Assembly: GCF_021272185.1 (NCBI RefSeq)
Contig: NZ_JAJSEC010000001.1
Location: 496,001-560,000, forward strand
Direction of reading: 5' to 3'
Length of the DNA: 64,000 nucleotides
Source: Roseivivax sp. GX 12232
GTDB lineage: Bacteria; Pseudomonadota; Alphaproteobacteria; Rhodobacterales; Rhodobacteraceae
How positions within the stretch are numbered: the stretch's first letter is position 1; each line of letters starts with the position of its first letter. Below the pieces are notes generated by a model. That model made no database searches and was not told the DNA's origin. It worked only from the letters and a program-made list of their open reading frames with translations. Positions 46,401 through 55,899 of this stretch are shown in pieces. The translations under genes were made by a program, and so were the position numbers.

Positions 46401-47183
46401 TTAGCTGCCGGAGCTTTGCGCCCCTTCCGAGGTGCTCGCGGAGCGCGGCTTGCCGTCGGGGCCGTAGAAGACGATGCGGGTGTCTTCCTGCAGCTCGGCC
46501 TGGAGGTCCCCGAAGGCTTCCTGGCGGACCTGCTTTTCAATCTGCGGGCGAACCTCCTCGAGCGGCGGCACCTCGGACTCGGCGTTGGCCTTGATTTCCT
46601 CGTAGGTGGATTGCACCGCCTCGTCGGTGACCGCGCCGCTGAGCTCGCGGTCGAGGTAGACCCGCGCGAGGGCGTCGTTCTCGGCCATGTCGCCGTTTTC
46701 CTCGATCATCGCCTGGACGTCGCTGTCCTCGGTGGTGATCTCGGCGTCCTGGGCGGCGGTGACCAGCAGTTCGCGCAGGATCAGCTGCTCGACCGCGATG
46801 GGCACGATCTGCTCCTGCGGCATCTGGCGGACCTGCTGGGGCAGCGCGGCGATCATCGCCATGACGTCGCCCTCGGTGATCTCGGTCTCGCCGACCATGA
46901 CCACGAGGCGCTCGGGGTCGCCGGCGCTGTCCTGGGCGCTGGTGCCGGCCTGGGCGCTGGTGCCGGCCTGGGCTTGCGCGTTGGCGTTGGCCTCGGCCTC
47001 GGTGTCGGCTCCCGCGCCCGCGCCGGAGCCGGTCGCGACATCAGCGGAGCCTTCCGCCTGCATCCCGGCCTCGGCGCCGGCCTTGGTGTCATCCCCGGTC
47101 GAATGGCTGGCGGCATAAGCGCCGCTGGACAAGACCAGCGCCAGCGCGGTGACCGGAGCGATGAGACCTGTGTCGATACGCAT
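46401..47183 (-). CDS. SurA/PrsA-like chaperone domain protein lacking the PPIase domain
   Basis: 260 residues. A signal peptide (about 1-25, ending AYAAS) precedes a low-complexity Ala/Gly/Thr linker with the duplicated unit AQAGTSAQAGTSAQ. A SurA-N-like helical domain follows (about 90-200; VVMVGETEITEGDVMAMIAAL and PIAVEQLILRELLV). The end, PLEEVRPQIEKQVRQEA, matches the C-terminal helix that follows the parvulin domain in PrsA/SurA proteins, but the ~90-residue PPIase domain is absent. It is therefore probably a periplasmic holdase only. Confidence 0.78.
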   Translation of the reverse strand: MRIDTGLIAPVTALALVLSSGAYAASHSTGDDTKAGAEAGMQAEGSADVATGSGAGAGADTEAEANANAQAQAGTSAQAGTSAQDSAGDPERLVVMVGETEITEGDVMAMIAALPQQVRQMPQEQIVPIAVEQLILRELLVTAAQDAEITTEDSDVQAMIEENGDMAENDALARVYLDRELSGAVTDEAVQSTYEEIKANAESEVPPLEEVRPQIEKQVRQEAFGDLQAELQEDTRIVFYGPDGKPRSASTSEGAQSSGS

Positions 47184-47963
47184 GTTCCCTCCTCTTTCAT
47201 GTGGGTGCGATCTGACACCCAACAGAGGCGGGCGGGCGACGTTCCATTACATCGGGGCAATGTGGAGGCGGGGTGGCGGGATGGTGCTGACGGGGGGGCG
47301 GTCGTCACTGAAGCCTAGGTGCTGGGCGTCACAGGGGCAGAGGCGCATTTTTGAGGCCCGGGCAACTGAACAAGGCGGCTCGCCTCCACGGCGCCAAGGC
47401 GCGCGGCGTGCCGCCCCGCTCAGAGGCCACCAGCACGTGCAAGGCCAAACGCATGTATCGAAAACAATCGGGGCAACAAACGCCTGCACCAGCCTAATGC
47501 CCGAACCTCGGACAAACGCCATAGATCAAAGCCCTTCTACGGCACCTCCCCTCCCCCTCGAACAACGCGCTCCCTCAAACCCCGCGCCCTTCTTGCGCCC
47601 GAATAGCATCGAAGATGCCGGGCGCGCGCCGGACCGGCCCCTTGGGCCGGCGCTCCTTGGGATGGCGTGCTTAGCTATCCCCTAGTCCTGACCTTGCCGG
47701 GATAAAGCGCACAGCTCAGAGGCCAGCAGCGCCGGCCCCCGGTCCGGCGCGCGCCCTCTGTTGCGAGGGCGGCAAAGGGGTGGTCCGCGTGGTTGGGACG
47801 TTCCGGCGAAGGTCGGCCGGTGAGCGGATTGGTTGCTGGGGTTTTGGCGCGGGCGTCCGATCCCGCATGGGGAAAAGCCCCCGCCTTGCCAGCGGAAAAC
47901 CAGCCGCACGAGCAAGCCGCGACAAGCGCCATGCCCTGCGTCAGACCAATTCACTGGAAACCA
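47184..47963. other. 780-bp non-coding region holding one 169-bp element
   Basis: Between the SurA-like gene and tRNA-Val(TAC). The first ~400 bp show no gene; a fragment at 47413-47440 (CTCAGAGGCCACCAGCACG) resembles part of the 169-bp element but is too short to be sure. The element lies in reverse orientation at 47592-47760. The remainder up to the tRNA has no supported feature. Confidence 0.6.
47592..47760 (-). repeat. 169-bp structured repeat, copy B (reverse)
   Basis: Read on the minus strand it runs CAGAGGGCGCGCGCC to GGGCGCAAG with the same ends, same 18-bp terminal inverted repeat, same CCGGCCC-AAG-GGGCCGG hairpin, and same GCATC-TTC-GATGC hairpin as copy A. The centre differs by substitutions only. 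Confidence 0.9.
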
Positions 47964-48039
<76 letters not shown>

Positions 48040-48424
48040 CCGATGCGGCCTGCCTTGTAGAGCCGGCGCGGCGGGCGATCAAGCCTCTTCCGGGAGCTGC
48101 GTGGTGTGGTGGTTGAGTTGGGTGGTAGGTCAGCAGAGCGCCCTACTGGAGTGAGGTCTTACGCGCTGAGACAAAGAGTATCCGGATGCCCCAACAGTGC
48201 CTCCGATAAGCGCTCGCTGCGTCTAGGTCCTCTGTTCAGCTCCAGTCGGGGACCGGTTCGGCTTACCTTAGAAACCTGCGCGGGCCGCACAAGCGATCAG
48301 AACCTCTCGGACCTCTCGACGCCACCCGCACCCAACCGGGTCACCCCGATAAACAACCCCGCACACCAGCCACCAACGTCCAGAAAACCACCTAACCTCC
48401 CCCATCACCGCCCCGGAAACGACA
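48040..48424. other. Non-coding stretch between two tRNA-Val genes
   Basis: About 385 bp without a supported gene. It is somewhat less GC-rich than the flanks. No cloverleaf or copy of either repeat family was found in it. Confidence 0.5.
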
Positions 48425-48453
48425 AAGGCGCGCTCCCTGCCGGAGCGCGCCTT
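48425..48453 (-). terminator. Terminator-like hairpin after tRNA-Val(CAC)
   Basis: A 12-bp perfect stem AAGGCGCGCTCC / GGAGCGCGCCTT (48425-48436 and 48442-48453) ends 10 bp past the tRNA. On the minus strand the trailing sequence is TTTGTCGTTT, a broken T run. Confidence 0.75.
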
Positions 48454-48462
48454 CTGAAATCC

Positions 48463-48537
48463 TGGTGGGTGATAGAAGATTCGAACTTCTGACATCTTCG
48501 ATGTGAACGAAGCGCTCTACCACTGAGCTAATCACCC
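48463..48537 (-). tRNA. tRNA-Val(CAC)
   Basis: A 75-nt minus-strand cloverleaf. Acceptor GGGTGAT/ATCACCC, anticodon stem CTTCG/CGAAG around TTCACAT (anticodon CAC), discriminator A and encoded CCA. It reads GUG codons, abundant in this GC-rich DNA. Confidence 0.97.
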
Positions 48538-48556
48538 GGTGCGGCGTGAATTAGAC

Positions 48557-49180
48557 TCACTCGGCGGGCTGTGCAAGGGGGTCTTTTCCGCCTTTCTGCA
48601 CTTCCTCGGGCTGGCGCACCTTGGTCACCAGCACCTGGCCGTTGGGAACCTCCTTCACGCGCTGGACCTTCATCTTGCCGAAGGGCTTGAGGTTCAGCTC
48701 GCGGCCCTCGGAGAGCGCGCCGCCGAGAATCTCGAGCGCCGCCTCGATCACCGGCTTGACCTCTTTCTTCTTCACCCCGGTCCGGCGGACGATTTTGTCG
48801 ACCAGCTCGCGCTTCTTCAGCCCGGGCTGCTGGGCGGGCGGCAGGACCGAGGGGTCGAGCGTGGCCGCCACGGCAAGATCAAGCTCGGCTTCGGGGTCGT
48901 CCGGGCTGGCGGCGGCGGCGTCCGACGTGGCACCGTCCGACGCGACTGGGGTGCCGTCCAGCCCGGACTTGGCCGGATCGGCATCACCGGCGGGCGCGCT
49001 CTCCGCACCGTCACCGCGTGCCGCCTCGACCGCGTGCCCCGGTGCAGGCGCCATCGCGGCCCCCGCAGCTTCGCCGCCCGCACGCGCGCTTGCATCGCCG
49101 CCGTCCGCGCCCGCACCGGCCCCGTCCGCACCGGCGCCCTCCGCCGGCCACGTCTCATCTCCTGATCTCTGCTCGCTCAT
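48557..49180 (-). CDS. HU-like DNA-binding protein with long Ala-rich N-terminal extension
   Basis: 207 residues. The first ~115 are Ala/Gly/Asp-rich and probably disordered. The last ~90 form an HU/IHF-type domain: LKKRELVDKIVRRTGVKK (helix 1), EVKPVIEAALEILGGAL (helix 2), and LNLKPFGKMKVQRVKEV in the beta region. The DNA-binding arm is short (NGQVLVTKVRQ), so binding may be weak or non-specific. It probably acts on the nucleoid. The gene lies between lon and tRNA-Val(CAC), all on the minus strand. Confidence 0.8.
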   Translation of the reverse strand: MSEQRSGDETWPAEGAGADGAGAGADGGDASARAGGEAAGAAMAPAPGHAVEAARGDGAESAPAGDADPAKSGLDGTPVASDGATSDAAAASPDDPEAELDLAVAATLDPSVLPPAQQPGLKKRELVDKIVRRTGVKKKEVKPVIEAALEILGGALSEGRELNLKPFGKMKVQRVKEVPNGQVLVTKVRQPEEVQKGGKDPLAQPAE

Positions 49181-49261
49181 CTCGCGTCCCTCTGTCGTCC
49201 CCGGGGCCTTCCACGCCCCTGTTCTGGGGCGGCAGCCTAACAGAGCCCCGCCCGGCCCCCC

Positions 49262-49297
49262 AAAAGAAAAAGCGCCGCGAGGGGTCCCCCGCGGCGC
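49262..49297 (-). terminator. Intrinsic terminator of lon
   Basis: Minus-strand stem GCGCCGCGG / CGCGGCGC with a GC-rich apex (49272-49297), followed by TTTTTCTTTT, 37 bp past the lon stop. Confidence 0.9.
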
Positions 49298-49333
49298 CTT
49301 GCATCTGTCAGGGCCCGAAGCCCCGCAAAGCCC

Positions 49334-51742
49334 TCAGTGCGCGACCGCGCCGGTCTCGGCCTCGGACTTCTTCAGGGCCTCGTGGGCGGCGGCCTCCTCG
49401 GCCTCCTCGTCCCATTCGACCGGCTCGGGCTTGGAGATCAGCGCCTTCTCGAGCACCTCGGAGACGTGATCGACCGGGATGATCTCGAGCCCGTCCTTCA
49501 CGTTGTCGGGCAGCTCGGAGAGGTCCTTCTCGTTCTCCTTCGGGATGAAGACCGTGGTGATCCCGCCCCGGAGCGCGGCGAGGAGCTTCTCCTTCAGACC
49601 GCCGATCGCCAGCGCGTTGCCGCGCAGCGTCACCTCGCCGGTCATCGCGATGTCCTTGCGGACCGGGATGCCGGTCAGCACCGAGACGATCGAGGTCACC
49701 ATGGCCAGACCCGCCGAGGGGCCGTCCTTGGGCGTGGCGCCCTCGGGCACGTGGACGTGGATGTCCCACTTCTCGAAGCGCGGCGGCTTCACCCCGATCC
49801 GGGGCGAGATCGACCGCACGTAGGAAGAGGCCGCGTCGATCGACTCCTTCATCACGTCACCGAGCTTGCCGGTGGTCTTCATCCGGCCCTTGCCCGGCAG
49901 GCGCAGCGCTTCGATCTGCAGAAGGTCGCCGCCGACCGAGGTATAGGCCAGCCCGGTCACCACGCCGATCTGGTTCTCCTGTTCGGCCAGGCCATAGCGG
50001 TGCCGGCGGACGCCGAGGTAGTCCGACAGGTTGTCGGATTCCACGGTGACCTTGTCGGACTCCTTCTTGACGATCTTGGTGACCGCCTTGCGCGCCAGCT
50101 TGGCCAGTTCGCGCTCGAGGTTCCGCACGCCCGCCTCGCGGGTGTAGTAGCGGATGACATCGGTCAGCGCGCCGTCGGTGACCTCGAACTCGCCCTTCTT
50201 CAGGCCGTGGTTCTTCACCTGCTTGCTGATCAGGTGGCGCTTGGCGATCTCGGCCTTCTCGTCCTCGGTGTAGCCCGAGAGCGGGATGATCTCCATCCGG
50301 TCGAGCAGCGGCCCCGGCATGTTGTAGGAGTTCGCCGTGGTCAGGAACATCACGTTCGAGAGGTCGTATTCCACCTCGAGGTAATGGTCGACGAAGGTCG
50401 CGTTCTGCTCGGGGTCGAGCACCTCGAGCATGGCGCTGGCCGGATCGCCGCGGAAGTCCTGGCCCATCTTGTCGATTTCATCGAGCAGGATCAGCGGGTT
50501 GGTGGTCTTGGCCTTCTTCAGCGCCTGGATGATCTTGCCGGGCATCGAGCCGATGTAGGTGCGGCGGTGACCGCGGATCTCGGACTCGTCGCGCACGCCA
50601 CCCAGCGAGATGCGGATGAACTCGCGCCCCGTGGCCTTGGCGACCGATTTGCCCAGAGAGGTCTTGCCCACGCCCGGCGGGCCGACGAGGCACATGATCG
50701 GCCCCTTCAGCTTCTTCGAGCGCTGTTGCACCGCGAGGTATTCGACGATGCGCTCCTTCACCTTCTCGAGGCTGTAGTGATCGTCATCGAGGATCTTCTG
50801 GGCGCGGCCCAGGTCCTTCTTGACCCGGGACTTGGTGCCCCAGGGGATCGACAGCATCCAGTCGAGGTAGTTGCGCACCACGGTCGCCTCGGCGGACATG
50901 GGCGACATGTTCTTGAGCTTCTTGATCTCCGCGTCGGCCTTTTCGCGGGCCTCCTTGGAGAGCTTGGTCTCGGAGACGCGCTTCTCCAGCTCGGCGACCT
51001 CGTTCTGGCCGTCCTCGCCGTCGCCCAGCTCCTTCTGAATGGCCTTCATCTGCTCATTCAGGTAGTACTCGCGCTGGGTGCGCTCCATCTGGCTCTTGAC
51101 GCGGGTCTTGATCTTCTTCTCGACCTGCAGGACGGACATTTCCCCCTGCATGTGGCCGTAGACCTTCTCGAGCCGCTCGGAGATCGAGAGGGTCTCCAGA
51201 AGCTCCTGCTTCTGCGCCACGTCGATGCCCAGGTGCCCGGCCACGAGGTCCGCGAGCTTGGCGGCATCGGTGGTCTCGGAGACGGCCGAGAGCGCCTCTT
51301 CGGGGATGTTCTTCTTGACCTTGGCGTAGCGCTCGAACTCGTCGGCGACGGTGTTCACCAGCGCCTCGATCGTGGTCTCGTCGCCGGTCGTCTCGTCGAG
51401 ATACTCGGCGGAGGCCTCGAAGAAGGTCTCGTTGTCGGTGAACTTGTCGATGCGCACCCGGGCCTGGCCCTCGACCAGCACCTTCACGGTGCCGTCGGGC
51501 AGCTTCAGGAGTTGCAACACATTGGCCAGCACGCCGGCGCGGTAGATCCGGTCGCTGGTGGGATCGTCCTCGGCGGGATCGATCTGGCTGGCAAGCAGGA
51601 TCTGCTTGTCGTCGGCCATCACCTCTTCCAGCGCGCGGACCGATTTCTCGCGCCCCACGAAGAGCGGCACGATCATATGCGGAAACACCACGATGTCACG
51701 CAGCGGCAGCACCGGATAGGATGTGTTGAGGGAATGTTCCAT
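49334..51742 (-). CDS. lon: ATP-dependent protease Lon
   Basis: 802 residues, the normal Lon length. The N-terminal substrate domain begins [19 protein letters not shown]. The AAA+ module has Walker [14 protein letters not shown] (about 355-367) and Walker [13 protein letters not shown]. The C-terminal serine protease has the catalytic Ser in [11 protein letters not shown] and Lys in the region following [17 protein letters not shown]. Lon degrades damaged and regulatory proteins in the cytoplasm. AGAAGGAAG six bases before the ATG at 51742 supports the start; an upstream in-frame ATG at 51895 lacks homology. Confidence 0.97.
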   Translation of the reverse strand: MEHSLNTSYPVLPLRDIVVFPHMIVPLFVGREKSVRALEEVMADDKQILLASQIDPAEDDPTSDRIYRAGVLANVLQLLKLPDGTVKVLVEGQARVRIDKFTDNETFFEASAEYLDETTGDETTIEALVNTVADEFERYAKVKKNIPEEALSAVSETTDAAKLADLVAGHLGIDVAQKQELLETLSISERLEKVYGHMQGEMSVLQVEKKIKTRVKSQMERTQREYYLNEQMKAIQKELGDGEDGQNEVAELEKRVSETKLSKEAREKADAEIKKLKNMSPMSAEATVVRNYLDWMLSIPWGTKSRVKKDLGRAQKILDDDHYSLEKVKERIVEYLAVQQRSKKLKGPIMCLVGPPGVGKTSLGKSVAKATGREFIRISLGGVRDESEIRGHRRTYIGSMPGKIIQALKKAKTTNPLILLDEIDKMGQDFRGDPASAMLEVLDPEQNATFVDHYLEVEYDLSNVMFLTTANSYNMPGPLLDRMEIIPLSGYTEDEKAEIAKRHLISKQVKNHGLKKGEFEVTDGALTDVIRYYTREAGVRNLERELAKLARKAVTKIVKKESDKVTVESDNLSDYLGVRRHRYGLAEQENQIGVVTGLAYTSVGGDLLQIEALRLPGKGRMKTTGKLGDVMKESIDAASSYVRSISPRIGVKPPRFEKWDIHVHVPEGATPKDGPSAGLAMVTSIVSVLTGIPVRKDIAMTGEVTLRGNALAIGGLKEKLLAALRGGITTVFIPKENEKDLSELPDNVKDGLEIIPVDHVSEVLEKALISKPEPVEWDEEAEEAAAHEALKKSEAETGAVAH

Positions 51743-52343
51743 TTGGCTTCCTTCTGCTCGGCAAGACGGCGGGGCCCCGATTGTCGGCAGCACTGACCGT
51801 CTCCTGTCCTGGACAAGGGACGTGTGGTCGAGGCTAACGCTTTTCAAGCGTGACTGACCAGCGGGATTCTGTGCCTGACGCCGCGATCCGTGCAATTATC
51901 CACACAAAAAGCGGTAGGCGCCGCAAATGCGGCATCAATATGTTGAGGGCTTGGCCTTGCGCCCCCTCTGGCGTCCCTCGCCTTGGCGGCCCGCCACGGG
52001 GGCCGTCGTCGCCCCCCCGCCGCGGGTCCGCGGCCTTGGCGAGATGTAGAGCGGCCCCGCCGCGCAATCGAGAGCCGCGCGCGGATAACTTCGCGATTTG
52101 AGGAAAAAGCGACCGAGCATCGCGGGGCGCATGGCCGTGGCGGCCTGCCCGCTCCGGCGCGTGGCGGTCTTGGCGCGGCGGCGCTCTGCGGGCCTCGCGC
52201 GCGGGCGTAGACTGAGCGGCCGGGCCGGGCCGCTCGGGCCAGAGAAAGCCCGAGGCCCCGCGAAGGGCCCCGGGCTTCAAGCTTCACCCCGAGGGCCGCC
52301 AAGACGCGGCCCTCAAGGCGTGTCGAACGTCAGTCGCCCCGGC
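51743..52343. other. 600-bp upstream region of lon
   Basis: Gap between the lon start and the end of the old-yellow-enzyme gene. It holds the presumed lon promoter near the gene, a less GC-rich stretch around 51880-51950, and then highly GC-rich DNA with several short inverted repeats. No gene is supported. Confidence 0.5.
51822..51848 (-). promoter_or_regulatory. Candidate RpoH-type heat-shock promoter of lon
   Basis: On the minus strand CTTGAA (51848-51843) is followed after 15 bp by CCACAC (51827-51822), about 80 bp before the lon start. CTTGAA is the usual sigma-32 -35 element. The -10 match is only partial. Confidence 0.4.
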
Positions 52344-53465
52344 TCACTCCGCGGCGTGGTGGCGCTGCGCGGCCATCTCCTCGAGGAAGGGATAGTCGGT
52401 GTAGCCGGTCTCGTCCCCGCCGTAGAAGGTGGCCTTGTCGGCCTCGTTCAGATCGGCCTCGAGGCGGAAGCGCTTCGCGAGGTCGGGGTTGGCGATATAG
52501 GGCACGCCGAAGGCCACGAGGTCGGCCTTGCCCTCGGCCACGCGGCTCAGGGCGAGGTCGCGGTCATAGCCGTTGTTGCCCATCCAGACGCCGCCGAAGC
52601 GCTCTTTCAGCGCGGTCATGTCGACCTCTTCGGGCCAGTCGCGCGGACCGCCGGTCTGGCCTTCGATCATGTGCAGATAGGCCAGCCCGCGCGGCGCCAG
52701 GCGGTCGACCAGGTAGTCGGCCAAGGCCTTGGGGTCGCTGTCGGTCGCGTCGTTGGCGCCGGAGAAGGGCGAGAGCCTGAGGCCCACGCGGTCGGCGCCC
52801 CAGACGCCCTCGACCACCTCCAGCACCTCGAAGAGCAGCCGCGCGCGGTTCTCCAGGCTGCCGCCATAGGCGTCGCTGCGCCGGTTGGCGCCGTCCTTCA
52901 GGAACTGGTCGATCAGGTAGCCGTTGGCGGCATGCACCTCGACCCCGTCGAAGCCCGCGGCCTTGGCGTTCTCGGCGGCGCGGCGGTAGTCCTCGACGAT
53001 ACGCGGAAGCTCCTCGGTCCCGAGCGCGCGGGGCTCGGAGACATCGACCATCTCCTGGCCGTCGAAGGTCGGCGCATTGGCGCGGATCGCCGAAGGCGCA
53101 ACCGGCTGCTTGCCGTCCTCCTGCAGCGAGGTATGCGAGATCCGGCCGACGTGCCAAAGCTGCATCACGATCCTGCCGCCGGCGTCATGCACCGCGTCGG
53201 TGACCTTCTTCCAGGCCGCGACCTGGGCCTCGGAGTAGATGCCCGGGGTCCAGGCGTAGCCCTTGCCCTCGGGCGAAATCTGCGTCGCCTCGGTGATCAG
53301 CAAGCCCGCATCGGCGGCGCGCTGGCTGTAGTAGGTGACATGCATGTCCATCGGCGCGTCGTCGGCGTTCATCGCGCGGTTGCGCGTGAGCGGCGCCATG
53401 ACCAGGCGGTTCTTGAGGTCGATGGCGCCGGCCTTGAGCGGCGTGAAGAGCGCATGTTCTGCCAT
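52344..53465 (-). CDS. Old yellow enzyme family alkene reductase (NemA-like)
   Basis: 373 residues of the FMN-dependent TIM-barrel OYE family. The FMN region begins LKNRLVMAPLTRNRA. VHAANGYLIDQFLKDGANRRSD carries the active-site His/Asn pair, and RLSPFSGANDATD and VAFGVPYIANPDL are the C-terminal phosphate-binding and closing segments. Such enzymes reduce activated alkenes, nitro compounds and electrophiles with NADPH. It lies 127 bp downstream of a VOC gene on the same strand, with a LysR regulator divergent beyond it. Confidence 0.93.
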   Translation of the reverse strand: MAEHALFTPLKAGAIDLKNRLVMAPLTRNRAMNADDAPMDMHVTYYSQRAADAGLLITEATQISPEGKGYAWTPGIYSEAQVAAWKKVTDAVHDAGGRIVMQLWHVGRISHTSLQEDGKQPVAPSAIRANAPTFDGQEMVDVSEPRALGTEELPRIVEDYRRAAENAKAAGFDGVEVHAANGYLIDQFLKDGANRRSDAYGGSLENRARLLFEVLEVVEGVWGADRVGLRLSPFSGANDATDSDPKALADYLVDRLAPRGLAYLHMIEGQTGGPRDWPEEVDMTALKERFGGVWMGNNGYDRDLALSRVAEGKADLVAFGVPYIANPDLAKRFRLEADLNEADKATFYGGDETGYTDYPFLEEMAAQRHHAAE

Positions 53466-53592
53466 GGAAAGCTCCTTGAAATCTGTGCTGCGTCTGTCGC
53501 GTTCGAGAGGTAACGCCGCAGGTGCGAAAAGGATGCCTGCATCTCCGCACAGCCCCGTGAGCCGAGACGCAGGCCCCCTGCCCCTTGAAATC

Positions 53593-54099
53593 TCAGGTAT
53601 AGGCCCCGGGGCTGTAGGTCAGCTCGTAGCTGTGGCTGTAAAGCTCGAAGACGATGCCGAAGGGGTCCTCGACATAGACCATGCGGTAGGGCTTCTCGCC
53701 GGGGAAATATTCCCGCACGGGCATGCGCTGCTTGCCGCCGGCGGCGACGATGCGCTCGAGCAGCCCTTCGAGGTCGGGATCCTGGATCGCGAAGTGGAAG
53801 GTGCCATGGGTGCGGTAATCGAGGTTGTCCTCGGGCGCGCGGTTGCCGGCCATCTCGAAGAGCTCGATGCCGACGCGGTCGGCGGTGGCGAGATGCGCGA
53901 TGCGCAGGTTCTGCCAGCCCGGGCCGAAGACATCGGTGCACATGCGGCCGATCTCGCTGTCGTCCTCGGTGACCTCGGTGGCGCCCATGATGGTGTAGAA
54001 GCCCAGCACCTCGGTGTAGAACTTCACCGCGGCGTCGAGGTCCGGCACCGAGAGGCCGATGTGCGAAAAGGCGCGCGGGGCGGTGGGGGGGGTCGTCAT
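53593..54099 (-). CDS. VOC-superfamily protein (glyoxalase-like)
   Basis: 168 residues with a beta-alpha-beta-beta-beta VOC repeat pair. HIGLSVPDLDAAVKFYTEVLGF opens the first module, and a second module opens with THGTFHFAIQDPDLEGLLERIV and ends DPFGIVFELYSHSYE. Metal-ligand candidates are His in HIG and Glu in IELFE plus FELYS. Substrate unknown: a glutathione conjugate or aldehyde is possible given the OYE neighbour. Divergent from the LysR gene across a 117-bp region with inverted repeats. Confidence 0.85.
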   Translation of the reverse strand: MTTPPTAPRAFSHIGLSVPDLDAAVKFYTEVLGFYTIMGATEVTEDDSEIGRMCTDVFGPGWQNLRIAHLATADRVGIELFEMAGNRAPEDNLDYRTHGTFHFAIQDPDLEGLLERIVAAGGKQRMPVREYFPGEKPYRMVYVEDPFGIVFELYSHSYELTYSPGAYT

Positions 54100-54174
54100 C
54101 TTGCAGTCTCCTGTGGTTTGTGGCTTCTGCCCGGTTCACGCCGGAAGATGGGTTGGCCCCGCCCGCGTTTGAAA

Positions 54175-54204
54175 TTATCATTTCGTTTAATTTTGATAAC
54201 GAAA
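54175..54204. promoter_or_regulatory. Candidate LysR-type operator between VOC and LysR genes
   Basis: Two interleaved inverted repeats stand out as AT-rich in GC-rich surroundings: TTATCA (54175-54180) with TGATAA (54194-54199), and TTTCGTT (54181-54187) with AACGAAA (54198-54204). The position, 13 bp before the LysR start, suits autorepression and divergent activation. Confidence 0.6.
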
Positions 54205-54216
54205 CGGAATGATTTG

Positions 54217-55122
54217 ATGCTGAACGCCACCTGGCTCGAGACCTTCACCGCGCTCTGCGAGGCGGGCCATTTCACCCGCGCCGCCGAGCGGCTGGGCATG
54301 ACCCAGCCCGGCGTCACCCAGCACGTCCAGAAGCTCGAGGCGCAGGTCGGCCAGGCGCTGATCTCGCGGTCGGGCAAGTCCTTCTCGCTGACGCCCGCGG
54401 GCGAGGCGCTGCGCGAGATGGGGCTTGCCCGGCGCGCCGAGGAGGCCGCGCTCGCCGAGCGCATCGGCGAGGACGCCCCCGACCGGGGCGAGGTCCGCAT
54501 CGCCTGTTCGGGCAGTTTCGCCATGCTGCTGCACCCCCGGCTCATCGCCCATATGGCGGGCGCGCCGCGGCTCTTGGTGGCGCTCGAGGCCGCGCCCCAA
54601 GCCCGGGTCCGCGAGGGGGTCCTGGCGCGGCGCTTCGACCTCGGCATCTGCGAGAGCGCGCCCGAGCATCCCCGGCTTACCGCCCGCGAGATCGGCATGG
54701 ACGAGCTGTGCCTCCTGGTGCCGGGCGACAGCCCGATCGGGCGCGAGGGGCCGGTGGACCTCGAGGCGCTCGACGCGCTCGGCATGGTCGCCCATCCCGA
54801 CGGCTTCGCCCATGCCGACACGCTTTTCGGGCTGAACTTCCCCGAGAGCTACCGCGGCGCCGACCGGCTGCGGCTGCGCTGCAGCAACAACCAGATCGGC
54901 CAGATCCCCGCGCCGGTGGCGGCGGGGCTGGGCTACACGCTCCTGCCCCGGAGCGGCTACGACACCTACCCCGAGCGCGCCCGGATCCGCATCGCCCCCC
55001 TGCCCCGCCGCCACCGCCAGCCGCTCTGGCTCGTCGCTGAAAGGGGGCGCCGGCCGCCGGCCAGGGTGGAGAGCGTTGCGCGGGTGGTGGAGGACGCGGC
55101 GGCGAGTTTGGGGGAGGGGTGA
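54217..55122 (+). CDS. LysR-family transcriptional regulator
   Basis: 301 residues. The N-terminal winged helix (about 3-60) reads TWLETFTALCEAGHFTRAAERLGMTQPGVTQHVQKLE; the effector-binding domain follows (about 88-290). The ATG at 54217 fits the helix-turn-helix start; the long frame upstream of it is spurious. It is divergent from the VOC/OYE pair and probably controls them, with an electrophile or reactive aldehyde as likely inducer. That regulation is an inference from arrangement. Confidence 0.9.
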   Translation: MLNATWLETFTALCEAGHFTRAAERLGMTQPGVTQHVQKLEAQVGQALISRSGKSFSLTPAGEALREMGLARRAEEAALAERIGEDAPDRGEVRIACSGSFAMLLHPRLIAHMAGAPRLLVALEAAPQARVREGVLARRFDLGICESAPEHPRLTAREIGMDELCLLVPGDSPIGREGPVDLEALDALGMVAHPDGFAHADTLFGLNFPESYRGADRLRLRCSNNQIGQIPAPVAAGLGYTLLPRSGYDTYPERARIRIAPLPRRHRQPLWLVAERGRRPPARVESVARVVEDAAASLGEG

Positions 55123-55185
55123 GGGGGGGGGTGGGTTTGCCGCCCTTCATGGACTGGCGCAGCCAAGGCCATGGCCACCGGTCAT

Positions 55186-55268
55186 CATGCCCACCGCTCT
55201 AGCTCATGCTTACCGCGCTTCATGCCCACCGCTCTTCATACCCACCGCTCTGCATACCCACCGCTTTT
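55186..55268 (+). repeat. Five copies of a 16-bp tandem repeat
   Basis: Consecutive units of CATRCCCACCGCTCTK, degenerate in the second copy (CATGCTTACCGCGCTT) and slightly longer in the first. They follow the LysR gene by about 60 bp. Confidence 0.8.
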
Positions 55269-55413
55269 AGGGTAAGCACCAACCTGCGAGTCTCAGGGCA
55301 AGTAGCAACCGCGAGCGTATCGGGCGACGCTGTGAACGGAGCGCCTTTGTGCAACCTTCCGTATCAACGCCCGCGCTGAAACCACGCCCACCACCCTCTC
55401 AACCCGCCCCACC

Positions 55414-55581
55414 CGAGGGCGCGCGCCGGACCGGGGGCCGGCGCTGCCGACCTCTGAGCGAGGCGCTTTATCTCAGCAAGGTCGGGACTAGGGGATAGCT
55501 AAGCACGCCACTCACAAAAGCGCCGGCCCAAGGGGCCGGTCAGGCGCGCGCCCGGCACCTTCGGTGCTATTCGGGCGCAAG
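55414..55581 (+). repeat. 169-bp structured repeat, copy C (168 bp)
   Basis: Same architecture as copy A. The distal hairpin reads GCACC-TTC-GGTGC instead of GCATC-TTC-GATGC, a change on both strands of the stem that keeps it paired. The right arm of the terminal inverted repeat has one mismatch (GGTCAGG). Confidence 0.9.
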
Positions 55582-55730
55582 GGGGCGCACCGATCTGCAA
55601 GGTCGGGGAAAGACCGCGCCGGGGCTGAGCATCGCCTGGAGGCCAAGAGCGACCGCCTAGAAGCCGGCGGACCACCTGCGCAGACACCCGACCTCTCCAA
55701 ACAGCCCCTGCCCGCTCAAAACCCGCGCAA

Positions 55731-55899
55731 CAGAGGGCGCGCGCCGGGCCGGGGGTCGGCGCTGCTGCCCTCCAAGCGAGGCGCTTTATCCACGCAAGGT
55801 CAGGGCTAGAGGCGAGCTAGGCACGCCACTCCAAGGAGCGCCGGCCCAAGGGGCCGGTCCGGCGCGCGCCCGGCATCTTCGATGCTGTTCGGGCGCAAG
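55731..55899 (+). repeat. 169-bp structured repeat, copy D
   Basis: Same orientation as copy C, 149 bp after it. The left terminal arm has one change (GCCGGGCCGG), giving a G-U-compatible pair; both local hairpins are unchanged. It ends GTTCGGGCGCAAG. Confidence 0.9.

Noticed and set aside
49337-51796. 819-codon frame antisense to lon
   Set aside because: It mirrors lon codon by codon and has no recognisable motif.
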